The notes: generated by a model not told the origin, from the letters alone. Numbered from the stretch's first letter, positions 8,020-17,610 are shown. The stretch is 64,000 nt of DNA from JABCPE02 sp963530295 (GCA_963530295.1 CAUSCF010000001.1:134715-198714); one strand, 5' to 3'. Numbers and translations: made by a program.

Positions 8020-8769
8020 ATGATATCTGTAAAAGAAAAGTTAAATTTTGATAATCTGCCCAAGCATGTTGCCATCATTATGGATGGCAACGGCAGGTGG
8101 GCAAAATCACAAAATAAAGAAAGAACTTTTGGGCATAAAAATGCCATAAAAGCTGTAAGAGAGGCTATCAGTGCTTGTAATGAAGTGGGTATTCCTTATC
8201 TTACACTTTATACTTTTTCAACGGAAAACTGGAACAGACCAACGGAGGAAGTAGATACGCTTATGAATCTACTTTCTTCTACATTGTTACAGGAAGCTGA
8301 AGAGATTTTTTCAAAAGGAATTAGAATTCGTGCCATAGGAGATTTAGAAGCACTACCAGAAGATGTAAGAAGCCAGCTCTATAATATTATGGAGCTTACT
8401 AAAAATAACACCAAAGGAAACCTTACACTAGCTCTAAGCTATGGTTCACAAAAAGAAATACTAAATGCTGTAAAAGAACTGTGTAAAAAGGTAAAAAATG
8501 GAGATATTGATGGAAATGATATTGATGAACATCTTTTTGAACAGCATCTATATACCAAGGAAATTCCACCAGTAGATTTACTTATTAGAACAAGTGGAGA
8601 AGTTCGGGTTAGTAATTTCCTACTCTGGCAGATAGCATATGCGGAGATGCAGTTTATAGATGTTTTATGGCCAGACTTTACCAAAGAAACTTTTTTCCAA
8701 TGTATTTTAGACTATCAAACTAAAGAACGCCGATTCGGTAAAATAAGTGAGCAGTTAGAAAACAAGTAG
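8020..8769 (+). CDS. uppS: Isoprenyl transferase (undecaprenyl diphosphate synthase)
   Basis: A 249-residue cis-prenyltransferase that extends farnesyl-PP with isopentenyl-PP to the C55 carrier used for peptidoglycan, O-antigen and capsule. HVAIIMDGNGRWA near residue 15 contains the catalytic Asp of motif I; YTFSTENWNR near residue 65 and the terminal block RTSGEVRVSNFLLWQIAYAE near residue 195 are motifs III-V. Length is as expected. It sits between the DUF6089-like barrel and bamA, so carrier-lipid supply and outer-membrane assembly are co-transcribed. Confidence 0.96.
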   Translation: MISVKEKLNFDNLPKHVAIIMDGNGRWAKSQNKERTFGHKNAIKAVREAISACNEVGIPYLTLYTFSTENWNRPTEEVDTLMNLLSSTLLQEAEEIFSKGIRIRAIGDLEALPEDVRSQLYNIMELTKNNTKGNLTLALSYGSQKEILNAVKELCKKVKNGDIDGNDIDEHLFEQHLYTKEIPPVDLLIRTSGEVRVSNFLLWQIAYAEMQFIDVLWPDFTKETFFQCILDYQTKERRFGKISEQLENK

Positions 8770-8796
8770 TAAAAGTAGAATTTAAGAAAAAATCAC

Positions 8797-11319
8797 ATGA
8801 ATTTTAAAATATTGCCAATTATCCTTCTAATGGCATCTGCAACTCAGGTTCAAGGACAGATTACCCAAAAAGAAAATGCAACACAGATTTCTGAAAAACA
8901 AAGCGGAAGTTATACCCTTCAGGGAATCGTTGTAGATGGTGTGAAAAAATACACTCCTGAGCAAATATTAAAATTTACAGGTCTCTACAAAGGAGAAGTT
9001 GTGGAAATACCTGGGCAGAGAATCAGTAATGCAATCAAAAAACTTTGGGATACGAACTCTTTCTCAAAAGTGGAAGTTTATGTAGAAAGCATAAATGGGG
9101 AACAAGTCGTTTTAAGATTTGCTTTACAAGATTTGAAGGAACTTAAAGATATTAAATTCACAGGAAAAGGCATTAAAAAATCCCAAAATGAAAAGTTAAT
9201 CAAGGAAAATGATCTAAAACCTGGAACAAAAATTACTGAAAATTTAGTTTCTACGCTTCAAAATAAAATCCCTCAACAATACATTAAAAAAGGATTTGCG
9301 GATGCTAAAATCAATATCCAAGAAAAACCAAATGGCGAAGATCCGAATTTGGTAGATTGGACCATTGAAGTTGATAAAGGGAAAAAAGTAAAAATAGAAA
9401 GTATCAACTTTGAAGGAAATGAAAATATTTCTTCCAAAAAACTTAGAAAAAAAGGATTTAAAAATACTAAACAAAAAAGATTTTTCGCTGGTATTCTTAA
9501 ACCATCTAAACTCATAAAAGAAAAATACGAGGAAGACAAACATAATTTGATAAGCTACTATAAATCACTAGGTTACAGAGATGCTAAAATCATTTCTGAT
9601 ACTATAACGAGAAGTGACAAAGGTTTTGATATCAAAGTAAAATTAGAAGAAGGAAAAAAATACTATATTGGAAATATAGAATTCTACGGAAATACTGTTT
9701 TCTCCACAGAAACACTACAAAGACTTTTGGGATACAAAAAAGGAGACATCTATGATGCCGTAGGATTTAATAAAAAAGTAGGAGAAGACGGCGGTAAGGA
9801 TGATGATTCTGATTTGAAATCATTATACATGAATAACGGTTATCTTTTCTCTAACATTACTCCGATAGAAAAGTCTGTAGAAGGAGATTCTATCAACCTA
9901 GAAATTCGTATCACAGAGGGCGAAAGAGCTACTTGGAACAAAGTTACTTGGTCTGGAAATACCACTACCCATGACCATGTTATCCTTCGTGCATTGAGAA
10001 CACGCCCTGGGAAACTTTTCTCTAAGAGTGACATCAAAAGAACTTATTTCGATTTAGCAGGGATGCAGTTCTTTGACCCTCAAAAAATCGGACAAGAGAT
10101 AAAACCAAATCCACAGGATAACACGGTGGATATCCATTGGACATTAGAGGAAAAAGGTTCTTCACAAATCCAGCTTCAGGCAGGATATGGTGGAAACACT
10201 TTCATCGGTACATTAGGGCTTACTTTCAACAACTTCTCTTTGAGAAAATTCTTGAAGTTTAACAAGTTAATTCCTCAAGGGGACGGACAAACACTTTCTC
10301 TACAAGCGCAGGCTGGGCAGTATTTCCAGACTTATAGTGCATCATTTGTAGAGCCATGGCTTTTCGGAAAGAGACCTACTGCTTTGTCTGTAAGTTTCAG
10401 CCACTCTCGTGTGAAATATTCTGATTATTATGGTACCCCTATGAAGTTAAATATTCTATCAGCATCTATTGGGCTTAATAAACTTCTAGAATGGCCAGAT
10501 AACTATTTTTCACTTTATACAGGACTTTCTTACCAGAGATACAGTTTTAATAATTATACATTCTATTTTGGGGAAGAAACTCTGACGCACGGTACAGCGA
10601 ATAACTTTGCATTTAATGTAAGTTTGAGCAGAAACTCTGCCGGATATGACCCTATATTCCCTACTACAGGTTCTAATATAGAATTGTCTGCTAAATTCAC
10701 TCCACCTTATTCATCATTTGGTAATAAGGATTATTCCACTATGTCTACTGCTGATAAATACAGATGGATGGAATACTATAAGATAAAATTCAAAGCTGAT
10801 GCTTATAATGAAGTTCTGGGTAAATTGGTTCTTAGAACTAGTGCAGAGATGGGATTCCTTCATGGGTATAATAAGCAGCTGGGAGCACCTCCTTTTGAGC
10901 GTTTCTACATGGGGGGAACAGGTCTATACAGTGGTAGATATGACGGTAGAGAACTTATCCCGCTTCGTGGATATGATGACCCATCTACATCAGGTGGAAC
11001 ATCTACAGATGTAACTCCTACTGGTGGTGGTATTTTGTACAACAGATTTGCTCTTGAGCTGAGATACCCTATTTCTATGAACCAAACAGCAAAAATCTAC
11101 GGATTGGCTTTTGCTGAAGGTGGTAACACATGGAAAGGATTTAACACTTATAACCCATTCAAATTACAGAGATCTGTGGGTGTAGGTGTGAGAATCTATA
11201 TGGGAGCATTCGGGCTTATCGGATTTGATTTTGCTTATGGAATTGATAAACTGCCTTATTCTACATCTAATTCTCCTTCAGGATGGCAGACTCACTTCTT
11301 GATGAATCAATCACTATAA
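8797..11319 (+). CDS. bamA: Outer membrane protein assembly factor BamA
   Basis: An 840-residue Omp85 protein. It has a signal peptide ending at VQGQ (residue 21), then five POTRA repeats (about 40-430), visible as recurring blocks of the type INFEGNENISSKKL and IEFYGNTVFSTETL. A 16-strand barrel follows from about 450 (LQAGYGGNTFIGTLGLTFNNFS), containing the lid-loop motif GGTGLYSGR near residue 707 (VRGY-like element PLRGYDDP follows). BamA folds and inserts beta-barrel proteins. Compared with E. coli the POTRA region is longer and Lys-rich, normal for the phylum. It is followed 11 bp later by two ompH-like chaperone genes. Confidence 0.95.
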   Translation: MNFKILPIILLMASATQVQGQITQKENATQISEKQSGSYTLQGIVVDGVKKYTPEQILKFTGLYKGEVVEIPGQRISNAIKKLWDTNSFSKVEVYVESINGEQVVLRFALQDLKELKDIKFTGKGIKKSQNEKLIKENDLKPGTKITENLVSTLQNKIPQQYIKKGFADAKINIQEKPNGEDPNLVDWTIEVDKGKKVKIESINFEGNENISSKKLRKKGFKNTKQKRFFAGILKPSKLIKEKYEEDKHNLISYYKSLGYRDAKIISDTITRSDKGFDIKVKLEEGKKYYIGNIEFYGNTVFSTETLQRLLGYKKGDIYDAVGFNKKVGEDGGKDDDSDLKSLYMNNGYLFSNITPIEKSVEGDSINLEIRITEGERATWNKVTWSGNTTTHDHVILRALRTRPGKLFSKSDIKRTYFDLAGMQFFDPQKIGQEIKPNPQDNTVDIHWTLEEKGSSQIQLQAGYGGNTFIGTLGLTFNNFSLRKFLKFNKLIPQGDGQTLSLQAQAGQYFQTYSASFVEPWLFGKRPTALSVSFSHSRVKYSDYYGTPMKLNILSASIGLNKLLEWPDNYFSLYTGLSYQRYSFNNYTFYFGEETLTHGTANNFAFNVSLSRNSAGYDPIFPTTGSNIELSAKFTPPYSSFGNKDYSTMSTADKYRWMEYYKIKFKADAYNEVLGKLVLRTSAEMGFLHGYNKQLGAPPFERFYMGGTGLYSGRYDGRELIPLRGYDDPSTSGGTSTDVTPTGGGILYNRFALELRYPISMNQTAKIYGLAFAEGGNTWKGFNTYNPFKLQRSVGVGVRIYMGAFGLIGFDFAYGIDKLPYSTSNSPSGWQTHFLMNQSL

Positions 11320-11330
11320 AAGATATAAAA

Positions 11331-11918
11331 ATGAGAAAATACGCATTATTTTTAGGAATAATTTTCATGTTTGGGGGATTTGTAGTATCTTCGGCACAGA
11401 AAATTGGCGTGGTAGATTCTGATTTTATCTTGAAAAGTCTTCCCGAATACAAGGAAGCTGATGAAAGATTTAATAAGCAGATAAAATACTGGCAGATGCA
11501 GCTGGATTCCTTGCAGTCAAACTACAATAAAAAGAAAGAACTCTTTGATAATGAAAGAATCCTTTTAGTAGGAGAACAACTGAAAACAAGGGAAAAAGAA
11601 GTGGCTGATTTGGAGAAAAAAGTGCAGGCTCATTTGAAAGAAAAATTCACTGCACAAGGTGAAATCAACACATTCAGAGCCAAAGTAGTCCAGCCTTTTC
11701 AAGAAAAAGTGTGGAACGCCATCAGAACTATTGCTGAAAAAAATGATTTAGGCATAATTCTTGATAGAAGTTCTGACAGCAGTGTATTATTCACGGATAA
11801 AAGGTATGACTACACCAAGATGGTGCTGGATCTCCTGATGAGGGACAACCCAAAAGATGGAGAGAAGGATAAAGAAAATAAAAAGGAAAAAAATAATTCC
11901 AAGAAAAATAAAAAATAA
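11331..11918 (+). CDS. OmpH/Skp family periplasmic chaperone (first copy)
   Basis: Start placed at the ATG at 11331 (195 residues), which yields a signal peptide ending VVSSAQK; the earlier in-frame ATG at 11283 lies within bamA and would add a charged leader. The mature protein opens with KIGVVDSDFILKSLPEYKEAD, the OmpH strand-helix start, then two long alpha-helical arms (about 50-140) and a DYTKMVLDLL segment. It differs from the second copy by a C-terminal Lys/Asn-rich tail of about 25 residues. Skp-type trimers hold unfolded barrels for BamA, consistent with the position right after bamA. Confidence 0.88.
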   Translation: MRKYALFLGIIFMFGGFVVSSAQKIGVVDSDFILKSLPEYKEADERFNKQIKYWQMQLDSLQSNYNKKKELFDNERILLVGEQLKTREKEVADLEKKVQAHLKEKFTAQGEINTFRAKVVQPFQEKVWNAIRTIAEKNDLGIILDRSSDSSVLFTDKRYDYTKMVLDLLMRDNPKDGEKDKENKKEKNNSKKNKK

Positions 11919-11942
11919 GAATATTAAATTTAATCAAAAGTT

Positions 11943-12446
11943 ATGAAAAAATCAGGTTTATTATTTGCATTCGCAATGTTTTTAATGTCTTTCGGGACAG
12001 TTAGCGCTCAGAAACTAGCAACTCTAGATGTTGCAGAAATCTTGAACCTAATGCCAGAAAAGAAAAAAGCTGACCAGCAACTAGAAGCTTTCAGCAAAAC
12101 TAAACAAGCTGAAATCGAAAAGCAAATGACAGCTGCTGAAGCTAAATTCAAAAAATACCAAGAAGAAGCTCCTAAGCAAACTCAAAAGGTAAATGAAGAA
12201 AGAAACCAAGAATTGCAAAAATTACAACAAAATATTCAGCAAATGACTCAAGTAGCTCAGCAAGACTTAGCTAAGAGACAAAACGAGGCATATGCACCTA
12301 TCGAAAAGAAAGTGAATGATGCTGTAGCAAAAGTAGCAAAAGCTAACGGATGGGATTTTGTATTCGATACTAATACAGTTGGTCTTATTTACAGAGGTGG
12401 AGCAGATGCTACTGCAGCAGTAAAAAAAGAATTAGGACTTAAATAA
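11943..12446 (+). CDS. OmpH/Skp family periplasmic chaperone (second copy)
   Basis: A 167-residue protein with signal peptide ending TVSAQK. It opens with LATLDVAEILNLMPEKKKADQ, then a Gln/Lys-rich coiled coil (about 45-125) and the closing VFDTNTVGLIYRGGADAT block typical of OmpH. It is more regular and shorter-tailed than the upstream paralogue. Tandem ompH genes after bamA are usual in Flavobacteriia. A strong terminator follows, so this is the end of the envelope operon. Confidence 0.9.
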   Translation: MKKSGLLFAFAMFLMSFGTVSAQKLATLDVAEILNLMPEKKKADQQLEAFSKTKQAEIEKQMTAAEAKFKKYQEEAPKQTQKVNEERNQELQKLQQNIQQMTQVAQQDLAKRQNEAYAPIEKKVNDAVAKVAKANGWDFVFDTNTVGLIYRGGADATAAVKKELGLK

Positions 12447-12470
12447 TTTTTCTTAATAATTAAGACACAA

Positions 12471-12498
12471 AACCACTCAATATTGAGTGGTTTTTTTT
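12471..12498 (+). terminator. Terminator of the bamA-ompH operon
   Basis: A perfect 11-bp palindromic stem, AACCACTCAAT/ATTGAGTGGTT, followed by a run of T. It ends transcription after the second ompH. Confidence 0.88.
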
Positions 12499-12523
12499 AA
12501 ATTTGACATTTAAATACTTTACA

Positions 12524-12994
12524 ATGGAACTATTTTCAAAAGCAAAAATCAGATTTACAGACTGTGACCCAATGGGGCACCTTAATAATTCTAGATACAT
12601 AGACTACATGCTCAATGCCCGAGAAGACCACATGGCAGAGCATTACGAATTTACCCATGAAGAATACGCCCACAAAACAGGCTGTGTATGGATAGTTATA
12701 CAAAACGAAATAGCCTATCTGAAAGAAGTGAAATACAACAAAGAAGTGATTATTTCCAGCAAACTGATAGAACTAAATGACAGAACCTGCAAAATAGAAC
12801 TTCTCATGAAAGACCTAAACACAGAGAAAATATACGCTGTGCTTTGGTGTACTTTCATTCATTTTAATCTAAAATCCAGAAAATCAGAAGTGATGGGTGA
12901 GGATATCATTCAAGCAAACCAAAAATTTTTGACCAAAGTAGAACAGACTGATTTTCAGTCAAGAGCTAATTATCTAAGAACTCTAAACAAATAA
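12524..12994 (+). CDS. Acyl-CoA thioesterase (hotdog fold)
   Basis: Start taken at the ATG at 12524 (156 residues); an upstream TTG at 12503 adjoins the terminator and is unlikely. The 4HBT signature FTDCDPMGHLNNSRYIDYM lies at residues 11-29, with the Asp and the HLNN turn that form the active site of YbgC/4HBT thioesterases. KEVKYNKEVIISSKL is the following hotdog strand pair. The substrate cannot be read from the sequence. It is followed 3 bp later by rfbD, though the functions are unrelated. Confidence 0.85.
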   Translation: MELFSKAKIRFTDCDPMGHLNNSRYIDYMLNAREDHMAEHYEFTHEEYAHKTGCVWIVIQNEIAYLKEVKYNKEVIISSKLIELNDRTCKIELLMKDLNTEKIYAVLWCTFIHFNLKSRKSEVMGEDIIQANQKFLTKVEQTDFQSRANYLRTLNK

Positions 12995-12997
12995 TCC

Positions 12998-13861
12998 ATG
13001 AAAAAAATTCTTGTAATCGGTGGAAATGGACAGCTTGGAAACTGTTTGAACAAAATAGCTTCTGACTATTCTTTGGAGTATGAATTCTGTTTCACAGATT
13101 ATGATACTTTGGATATCACGGATAAAAATCAAGTTGATAGTTATTTCTCTGATTATCAACCTGATTTCTGCATCAATGCTTCTGCATACACAGCTGTAGA
13201 TTTGGCTGAACAGGAAAAAGAAAAAGCTTTCGCGGTCAATGCCGAAGGCGTGGGATACCTTGCCGAAGCCTGTGCAGAGCTTAACATTGATTTAATCCAT
13301 ATTTCCACAGATTATGTATTTGATGGCGAGACCGACCTTCCCTACACGGAAGATGATTTTACCAATCCTCTCGGAGTTTATGGTGCGTCCAAATTAGAAG
13401 GAGAAAACCTTGCTTTGGAAAAAAATCCGAAAACCATCATCATCAGGACATCTTGGCTTTATTCTGAGTTTAATAAAAATTTCGTGAAAACGATGCTCAA
13501 TCTATTCAGCACCAAAGATGAACTGAATGTAGTAGCTGACCAGTTCGGACAGCCTACTAATGCCAATGACCTTGCCGAGGTGATTATGAAAATCATCCGT
13601 ACAGAAGAAAAAGAATACGGAATTTTCCATTTTTCTAACTATCCTGAGACTACTTGGTTTGATTTTGCACAAAAAATCGCAGAACTATCCGAAAGTAAAA
13701 TCAAAATAAATCCCATCACCACAGACCAATATCCCACTCCTGCGAAACGCCCTATGCGAAGCACGATGTGTCTGGACAAAATAGAAAATAGCTACAACAT
13801 AGAGCCAAGATACTGGGAAAACAGCTTGGAAGAGTGTATGGAAACTTTACTAGAAAAATAA
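12998..13861 (+). CDS. rfbD: dTDP-4-dehydrorhamnose reductase
   Basis: A 287-residue extended short-chain reductase. The N-terminal NAD(P) motif GGNGQLGNCL, the STDYVFDG block near residue 105, and the catalytic YGASKLEGE near residue 128 match RfbD/RmlD, which reduces dTDP-4-dehydro-L-rhamnose with NADPH. RTSWLYSEFNKNFV and DQFGQPT follow in the family order. No other dTDP-rhamnose gene (rmlA, B, C) is in the window, so the rest of the pathway must lie elsewhere, unless this is a relaxed-specificity relative such as a methionine adenosyltransferase beta-type protein. Confidence 0.88.
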   Translation: MKKILVIGGNGQLGNCLNKIASDYSLEYEFCFTDYDTLDITDKNQVDSYFSDYQPDFCINASAYTAVDLAEQEKEKAFAVNAEGVGYLAEACAELNIDLIHISTDYVFDGETDLPYTEDDFTNPLGVYGASKLEGENLALEKNPKTIIIRTSWLYSEFNKNFVKTMLNLFSTKDELNVVADQFGQPTNANDLAEVIMKIIRTEEKEYGIFHFSNYPETTWFDFAQKIAELSESKIKINPITTDQYPTPAKRPMRSTMCLDKIENSYNIEPRYWENSLEECMETLLEK

Positions 13862-13867
13862 AAAATT

Positions 13868-14596
13868 ATGAATATACATTTCATTCAACATGAGACTTTT
13901 GAAACGGCGGGAGCTTATTTAGACTGGGCGGAAAAGAGAAAATACAATATTTCTTTTTCAAAAGTTTTTGAAGGCGATAAACTTCCTGACTCCGCTGAAA
14001 ACATCGATATGCTCATCGTACTAGGCGGCCCACAATCTCCTGCTACCAACATGAAAGAATACCCATATTTTAATGCAAAAGCAGAAATGAGCCTTATCAA
14101 AAATTGCATCGATGCAGGGAAAGCCGTTGTAGGGGTATGTCTTGGTTCTCAGCTGATTGGAGAGAGTTTAGTATTTAAATTTGGACATAGTCCAGAAAAG
14201 GAAATAGGAAATTTTGCCATCGAGCTTACGGAACAAGGGCTTCAAGATGCAAAAATCAATCATTTTGGGAAAACTTTGGTCGTGGGACATTGGCACAATG
14301 ATATGCCTGGGCTTGAAAATGATAATCAAATCCTTGCATTCAGCAAAGGCTGTCCGAGACAAATCGTAAAATATTCTAATATTGTCTATGGTTTCCAGTG
14401 CCATATGGAACTGACAAAAGAAATAGTCAAAGAACTGATTGACAGTGAAAAAGACCTACTAAACCTCAGCCAAATTCATCCATTTGTGCAGTCTCCAGAA
14501 GAAATTCTTGATTTTGATTATTCAGAAATGAATGAAAAATTGTATGTTTTCTTAGATAAATTGACCCAAGATTATTTACAAAATAAAAATCATTAA
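13868..14596 (+). CDS. Class I glutamine amidotransferase-like protein
   Basis: A 242-residue GATase1 domain. LIVLGGPQSP near residue 50 forms the oxyanion region, and GVCLGSQLIGES with nucleophile Cys91 is the nucleophile elbow. GFQCHMEL near residue 178 supplies the catalytic His and Glu of the triad (H-x-E). No synthetase domain is fused, so it belongs with YfeJ/GMP-synthase-like free amidotransferases, whose acceptors are mostly unknown. It is 6 bp after rfbD and 23 bp before comM. Confidence 0.82.
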   Translation: MNIHFIQHETFETAGAYLDWAEKRKYNISFSKVFEGDKLPDSAENIDMLIVLGGPQSPATNMKEYPYFNAKAEMSLIKNCIDAGKAVVGVCLGSQLIGESLVFKFGHSPEKEIGNFAIELTEQGLQDAKINHFGKTLVVGHWHNDMPGLENDNQILAFSKGCPRQIVKYSNIVYGFQCHMELTKEIVKELIDSEKDLLNLSQIHPFVQSPEEILDFDYSEMNEKLYVFLDKLTQDYLQNKNH

Positions 14597-14619
14597 TCTT
14601 TCCAAAATTTAGTTTCGCC

Positions 14620-16152
14620 ATGCTAGTCAAAGTTTTTGGTAGTGCCATACATGGAGTTTCTGCCCAGACCATCACGATAGAAGTAAATGTAGACCAAGGA
14701 GTGGGCTATCATCTCGTGGGGCTTCCTGACAATGCCATCAAGGAAAGCAGCCACCGTATTTCGGCAGCCTTGAAAAATGTAGGTCACAAGCTCCCTGGCA
14801 AGAAAATCACCATCAACATGGCGCCTGCTGACCTTCGCAAAGAGGGTTCTGCGTATGACCTAAGCATCGCGATAGGGATTTTGGCGGCTTCGGATAAAAT
14901 TCTTGCTGAAAATTTAGACCAATACATCATCATGGGGGAACTCTCCCTCGATGGCGGATTACAACCGATAAAAGGCGTTTTGCCCATTGCAATAAAGGCG
15001 CGAGAGGAAGGCTTTAAGGGAATTATTTTACCTAAACAAAATACCCAAGAGGCTGCAATAGTGAATAATCTGGATGTTTATGGAGTGGAAAGCATCAAAG
15101 AGGTGATTGACTTTTTCAATGGAGAAAGAGATTTGGAAAAAACCGAAATAGACACTCGCAAGGAATTTCAAAATAAAATCAATGAATTTCCTTATGATTT
15201 TTCGGAAGTAAAAGGGCAAGAAACCGCCAAAAGAGCCATGGAAGTGGCTGCAGCTGGTGGGCATAACATCATTCTGGTAGGCCCTCCAGGGAGCGGAAAA
15301 ACCATGCTCGCCAAAAGAGTTCCCAGCATCCTGCCTCCACTCACGATGAAAGAGGCTCTAGAAACCACTAAAATCCACTCTGTAGCAGGAAAAATGGGCA
15401 GCAACACCTCACTGATGACCGTTCGCCCGTTCCGTTCACCTCATCACACTATTTCTGATGTTGCTCTGGTGGGCGGCGGCACCTATCCTCAGCCTGGGGA
15501 AATTTCCCTCGCGCATAATGGAGTTCTTTTCCTCGATGAGCTTCCTGAGTTTAAAAGAGCTGTTTTGGAAGTAATGCGACAGCCTTTGGAAGACCGCGAG
15601 GTAACGATTTCCAGAGCGAGATTTTCGGTAAATTATCCATCGAGTTTTATGCTAGTGGCAAGTATGAACCCGAGTCCTTCGGGCTATTTCCCTGATGACC
15701 CGAACAACACCTCTTCCCAAACCGAAATGCAGAGATATATGAATAAGCTGTCTGGGCCGCTTTTGGACAGAATAGACATTCATATAGAAGTCCAGAAAGT
15801 AGAGTTTGAGCAACTTGCAGAAAAAAGAAAAGGCGAAAGCAGTATAGAAATACGAAACCGCGTGCTGAAAGCCAGAGAAATACAAGCCCAAAGATACAAA
15901 GAACTGGACATCAACTACAATGCCCAAATGGGACCAAAAGAAATAGAAAAATACTGCGATCTGGACAGCACCTGCCAGCAGCTGATAAAAAATGCCATGG
16001 AAAAACTAAATCTCTCCGCTCGTGCCTACGACAGAATCCTAAAAGTAGCCCGAACCATAGCAGATTTAGATGATTCTGAAAACATCAGTCCTGCCCATAT
16101 CTCCGAAGCCATACAATACCGAAGCTTGGACAGGGATTTTTGGAGGGCGTAA
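14620..16152 (+). CDS. comM: YifB/ComM family AAA+ ATPase (Mg-chelatase-like)
   Basis: A 510-residue protein with the three expected parts. First is an N-terminal Lon-substrate-domain-like region (1-170, opening with VFGSAIHGVSAQTI). Second is the ChlI-type AAA+ core, with Walker A GPPGSGKT near residue 221, Walker B LFLDELPEF near residue 305, and the PFRSPHHTISD loop. Third is a C-terminal lid with LSARAYDRILKVARTIADL. ComM is a hexameric branch-migration helicase that promotes recombination during natural transformation. With comEC in the same window it supports a competence capacity. It ends the operon at a terminator. Confidence 0.92.
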   Translation: MLVKVFGSAIHGVSAQTITIEVNVDQGVGYHLVGLPDNAIKESSHRISAALKNVGHKLPGKKITINMAPADLRKEGSAYDLSIAIGILAASDKILAENLDQYIIMGELSLDGGLQPIKGVLPIAIKAREEGFKGIILPKQNTQEAAIVNNLDVYGVESIKEVIDFFNGERDLEKTEIDTRKEFQNKINEFPYDFSEVKGQETAKRAMEVAAAGGHNIILVGPPGSGKTMLAKRVPSILPPLTMKEALETTKIHSVAGKMGSNTSLMTVRPFRSPHHTISDVALVGGGTYPQPGEISLAHNGVLFLDELPEFKRAVLEVMRQPLEDREVTISRARFSVNYPSSFMLVASMNPSPSGYFPDDPNNTSSQTEMQRYMNKLSGPLLDRIDIHIEVQKVEFEQLAEKRKGESSIEIRNRVLKAREIQAQRYKELDINYNAQMGPKEIEKYCDLDSTCQQLIKNAMEKLNLSARAYDRILKVARTIADLDDSENISPAHISEAIQYRSLDRDFWRA

Positions 16153-16159
16153 AAAATAC

Positions 16160-16184
16160 AAAACCACCTAAAAAGGTGGTTTTT
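16160..16184. terminator. Terminator between comM and the convergent membrane-protein gene
   Basis: Stem AAACCACC/GGTGGTTT with a 6-nt loop, flanked by A-rich sequence on the left and T-rich on the right, so it can serve both converging transcripts. Confidence 0.8.
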
Positions 16185-16578
16185 ATTCTTTATCAATAAT
16201 TTCTTGGTTCAGCTCAATTTTCTCACCATTTTTTTCAAAATAGTACATCACTCCAATAGCGATAGACACCATTAATAAAAGAATTACTGCTATTTTCTTT
16301 TGATTGGCTTTTTTTGAAAAAATAATGAAACTAAGCAAACCTAACCATGTAATACTTAGTATAAACCCTATAAACATCACAGGATATGCATGAAGAGTTG
16401 CTACAAAAAATATTATATAGTCTATCTTACTTATAAAAAAGAAAAGTAAACACAATAAAACTAAAAAGAAAATAATATAAGCTAAATTCCTATCTATTTT
16501 TAATTTGTCTATAATATCCCACCTGAATATCATAGATAATAAAACGATTAAAACTATAAAAATCACTAAAAATATCAT
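16183..16578 (-). CDS. Small membrane protein of unknown function
   Basis: A 131-residue protein made largely of four hydrophobic segments (about 1-18, 33-52, 55-84 and 95-112) and ending in a charged tail with several Glu/Lys. No recognised motif. Its Ile/Leu/Phe and Lys content and AT-rich coding are more extreme than in the neighbours. The convergent terminator and a plausible start ATG support it as a real gene, but there is no family evidence. Confidence 0.55.
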   Translation of the reverse strand: MIFLVIFIVLIVLLSMIFRWDIIDKLKIDRNLAYIIFFLVLLCLLFFFISKIDYIIFFVATLHAYPVMFIGFILSITWLGLLSFIIFSKKANQKKIAVILLLMVSIAIGVMYYFEKNGEKIELNQEIIDKE

Positions 16579-16654
16579 GTGCTGTTACTATTAGAAATTT
16601 TATTAAATCCAAAAACCGTTTTTATAGCAAAAAATCTGGAACATTGTCCAGATA

Positions 16655-17176
16655 TTAGCTTTTACTAATGATAGCTGTTCCTTTTTGTAGGAACAGGTTA
16701 TTTGGGTAGGAAATTCGCTCTCCACTATCAGTTTTTAGTAGTGTGTATAGCAGTCTTATGTCTATTATTTCAGCTTCTATCGGAACATCTTTGTCTAGAA
16801 TTTTTATTTTGTCTCCTATTCTAAACGGAAATGAAAAGAAAATAATAATCCCCGCTGTGATATTACTCAAAATAGACCACTGGGCAAACATCGCCACGCC
16901 TATCACGGTAAAAATAGAAGAAATTACCAAAAATGCCTGTTTTCGCTCCACTCCCCAGACTGGAACCAAAGTCAGGATTATAAAAATACTTATAAGAAAA
17001 TCTATATACTTGAGAACCAGCTTAATTCTTGGTTTTGAAAACCCAGATTTCTTCCCAAATCTACCCACCAAAGTAGAAATCACAAACCTAATAAGCAAAG
17101 AAAAAAGCAGCACCACAGCAGTTGCCACTATCTCACGCTGATACGAATTAAAAAAGACATTGTCTAACACTTCCAT
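16655..17176 (-). CDS. Small MscS-type mechanosensitive channel
   Basis: A 173-residue protein with three N-terminal transmembrane helices (about 18-37, 57-80, 83-107). The third runs into the MscS pore-lining pattern AQWSILSNITAGIIIFFSFPF, followed by the beta-domain motif RIGDKIKI and the segment RISYPNNLFLQKG. The large C-terminal alpha/beta vestibule of E. coli MscS is missing, so this is a minimal channel. Such proteins release solutes under hypo-osmotic stress. It is followed by an intergenic gap and stands as a single gene. Confidence 0.85.
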   Translation of the reverse strand: MEVLDNVFFNSYQREIVATAVVLLFSLLIRFVISTLVGRFGKKSGFSKPRIKLVLKYIDFLISIFIILTLVPVWGVERKQAFLVISSIFTVIGVAMFAQWSILSNITAGIIIFFSFPFRIGDKIKILDKDVPIEAEIIDIRLLYTLLKTDSGERISYPNNLFLQKGTAIISKS

Positions 17177-17204
17177 TTCCCAAAAAGATATTTTGAAACT
17201 ATTT

Positions 17205-17435
17205 TTAGATAGATTTTACAGAGATTATTTTCACAGGGCACGCCTTTGCTGCCTTTTCGCAAGGTTCGTAGGCGTCTTCTATCGGTGTTTTTAAGGTGTG
17301 GAAACCTTTTTTCTCTACGGATTTCAGCAGAACGGATTTTCCATCTTTTTTGGACATTCGGAAGTATTCAGGAGCAAACTCAGCACAGTAGTTACAGCCT
17401 ATGCATTTCTCCCTTTGTAGTGTAACGATTACCAT
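17205..17435 (-). CDS. Ferredoxin, single 4Fe-4S type
   Basis: A 76-residue protein with CIGCNYC at residues 11-17 and a C-terminal CP (ACPVK). Together these supply the C-x2-C-x2-C...CP ligand set of a 4Fe-4S or 3Fe-4S cluster. A further Cys lies in EPCEKA seven residues before. The central loop is long and charged, as in Bacteroidota 'Fer4' proteins. The electron-transfer partner is not apparent; neighbours are an MscS channel and the U32 tRNA-modification protein. Confidence 0.85.
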   Translation of the reverse strand: MVIVTLQREKCIGCNYCAEFAPEYFRMSKKDGKSVLLKSVEKKGFHTLKTPIEDAYEPCEKAAKACPVKIISVKSI

Positions 17436-17610
17436 TTATTTTTGATGCGAAGGTAATAAATAATTTTAAAATTTCTTTACTCTGTTTTCCTTTTTGTGGT
17501 CACTTTGAAAGTAATTACGACTTTATTTAAATCTTCATATATTTTAGTTGATTCTAAATATCTTTATTTTAAGGATAAAATTCCATAACCAAATAAAAAT
17601 AAAATAAAAA

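Noticed and set aside
11283..11330. Earlier ATG for the first OmpH-like gene
   Set aside because: It lies inside bamA and would put 16 charged residues before the signal peptide.
12503..12523. TTG start for the thioesterase
   Set aside because: It directly abuts the terminator of the previous operon; the ATG at 12524 begins the conserved domain correctly.
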